Assembly (NCBI RefSeq): GCF_002903145.1
Contig: NZ_PPDJ01000009.1
Span: forward strand, 248,001 to 312,000
Origin: Halobacteriovorax sp. DA5
GTDB lineage: Bacteria > Bdellovibrionota > Bacteriovoracia > Bacteriovoracales > Bacteriovoracaceae
Length of the DNA: 64,000 bases
Direction of reading: 5' to 3'
The notes below the pieces were generated by a model. The model worked only from the letters and a program-made list of their open reading frames with translations, made no database searches and was not told where the DNA came from. Positions 63,601 to 64,000 of this stretch are shown in pieces (positions within the stretch are counted from its first letter, which is position 1; the number at the start of each line of letters is the position of its first letter). The translations under genes were made by a program, and so were the position numbers.

Positions 63601-64000
63601 AATTCCTCGATAGCCACGAACAGGAGTGTCGTAAATTGGATTTGTAAATTGTGACCAAATATTTTTCTTACCTTCATTTGGGTAGTTAATCCAAAAAGTG
63701 AAGCGATTAAGATTTTCAAATTCATCAATATACTGAACGATGGAGTAGAGGTTACCAGTCGGTGCTGCTTGATTATAGAGTAGGGCGGAGTTAGTAGTAG
63801 GGAAGTACCCACCGGCGACATCATGTTTATAGATTCTCGTCCAGCCACCGCCATTATTATCCATATCACAATAAACACTTAAGGCAGCAAGAGGGCCTGC
63901 TCCGTCGATATCAATGGCGTAAAGTCCACTTGGATATGTTCCTGTTTTATTTAATGTCGAGCATGAAACCTGGCAGTCGCGAACGACAATATCAGATGGT
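60643..64000 (-). CDS. Multi-unit fibrinogen-like YCD...GGGWT protein, 5' end outside the window
   Basis: The frame is open on the minus strand from the right edge through the first ATG at 63864, which lies inside a CDM motif, so the start is beyond the window. At least 1118 residues are present. Five fibrinogen-C-like units are centred at about 63858, 63266, 62569, 61887 and 61089. Each has CxxxLxxG...GxYxI(Y/D)P and a C(D/E)M...GGWT core. Cys pairs should make disulfides. The mature C-terminus ends ACSFEFYLR. It is probably a secreted carbohydrate- or surface-binding adhesin. Its stop lies one base from the thioesterase stop. Confidence 0.88.
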   Translation of the reverse strand, partial: PSDIVVRDCQVSCSTLNKTGTYPSGLYAIDIDGAGPLAALSVYCDMDNNGGGWTRIYKHDVAGGYFPTTNSALLYNQAAPTGNLYSIVQYIDEFENLNRFTFWINYPNEGKKNIWSQFTNPIYDTPVRGYRGIDIEMNSQRWGGLELGNNNFSYSNGDQSLIDGSVNHSNWYFAIGSDAAYKTGIPSDHNNDVGTQLAELYLHDEGMRPMSCQHLVELGESKGSGVYTIYPDQVTATQVYCEMDIDNGGWTLFYANAADPTMTTKKSYNTMKNEFAGININSTNYADMNTIGMHNFYDFSATQMMARDIGNWGATDYSTVEFFNPEDFNLVVDIKAGPSRTTPGDCDIMTGGSQFRFRNSNGTNYYLDRQTNWAGVGFGWGDCLPAYTQTGTSDVHDQPRHYIYHTNGSDDLNRVRGVGGFNTGQATVKARYFLREKYDQPKNCMDILLSGKSRGNGSYTIYPEGTAVTVDCDMTTEGGGWTKVWHGYPTHAARGETSAEVYSRSNSIAFNQMRVEGVNTGFSITDNTWETAYLDKTIPQYYQQVVALSDASTPQVNFADMDGNENVRLVGNYFLHGYGNFWRVFYSCVNVDPTNTDRIFIGGGYGRRCTPRDSMARAEITTCTSVDNNYCTNAYDSTEVESGLGLTLKQYQETRVWVRSLPSMKSCREFLDRGYSSGTGVYLIDPDGPRGSNPAFPTVCDMTTHGGGWTLVWGNTRGGTNKPTTGITYADSISTLPRCSAVAGSVSDTTGKCSLLSTTGIASNNTNDYLDYLNYFVGLSHWDNIAGNGDFQLLYSWSYDFNQPISQQAMMTVKNFNPADNYRLNIESYTQLTGSVIASMSTTFDGQQWTTFDQDNDAHASNCATLYSNTPFWYAACWSGKIHGGGENSGDGYFNGAYWYSTSKSWATDPATAVGAGNGWFMIRESNSYGNYKSSCKQILEENPNAPSGNYTINFYPGQNALRTVYCDMTTDGGGWTLVVRSSGVTDLDNSIMVSTIADNLLIERTLPNTRASINPEYFSRANGTTDAMFISPSYNAGAPIIENGNGTWDYDYVDCTGNLRHTSRTEGCSGQNANDNYNSSDAYNITINGGNEGVVPAYGTEVCYSGKGACSFEFYLR

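Noticed and set aside
1..64000. CRISPR arrays, transposons, integrases or prophage
   Set aside because: No regular direct repeats with spacers, transposase or integrase motifs or terminal repeats were seen.

Overview
The window is an AT-rich bacterial chromosome segment. It carries tightly packed genes, one tRNA gene, and no insertion sequence, phage or CRISPR array. The mix of genes suggests a motile Gram-negative of the predatory Bdellovibrionota, most like the marine Bacteriovorax/Halobacteriovorax group. The clues are a large flagellar operon, many secreted proteins and lipoproteins, GYF-like plus PilZ signalling proteins, a secreted protein with repeated fibrinogen-like YCD...GGGWT units, a plant-type acyl-ACP thioesterase, and low GC. 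This placement is an inference from gene content, not from a marker-gene tree.

Layout. 1-9000: the end of a large uncharacterised protein, the murein-peptide ligase mpl overlapping a secreted SleB-like hydrolase, metK, a small membrane protein and an NtrC-type response regulator. 9000-24500: the flagellar block, made of a secreted TPR protein, a degenerate sigma-54-activator-like protein, flgB-flgC-fliE-fliF-fliG-fliH-fliI-fliJ-motE-like-fliK-flgD-(flagellar operon protein)-flgE, closed by a terminator. 24500-31000: aspA, two small genes of unknown function, a thiolase, a long cyclic-nucleotide-binding-type protein and a von Willebrand-like lipoprotein. 31000-35050: a signalling stretch with a GYF/PilZ protein, a hydrolase-like protein lacking its nucleophile, a lipoprotein and a Hanks-type Ser/Thr kinase. 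35050-40500: secreted and membrane proteins, a YihY/BrkB protein, a TerB-like protein and a class II glutamine amidotransferase. 40500-45900: a TolC-RND-TetR efflux operon with tandem operators. 46000-51250: YkgJ, methyltransferase, ArsC/Spx-like and DTW proteins, then a large Ala-rich membrane protein. 51250-58250: tRNA-Arg(UCU), rsgA, a second PilZ protein, a cyclophilin and recJ. 58390-64000: a secreted coiled-coil protein, an acyl-ACP thioesterase, and the C-terminal part of the multi-unit GGGWT protein, which runs off the right edge.

The gene list is mostly housekeeping, motility and envelope. The unusual signal lies in the 5' ends of genes. Several starts sit inside or next to strong RNA hairpins (mpl, the glutamine amidotransferase, yihY, recJ). 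Several genes without a Shine-Dalgarno have a -10 box 6-8 bases before the ATG, as for leaderless mRNAs. One YkgJ-family gene appears to start at CTG behind a perfect AGGAGG. The operator pair in front of the efflux operon is also very clear. I did not find an obviously new multi-gene defence or predation system. The best candidates for undescribed biology are the start-site hairpins, the degenerate activator in front of flgB, and the large orphan membrane and GGGWT proteins.
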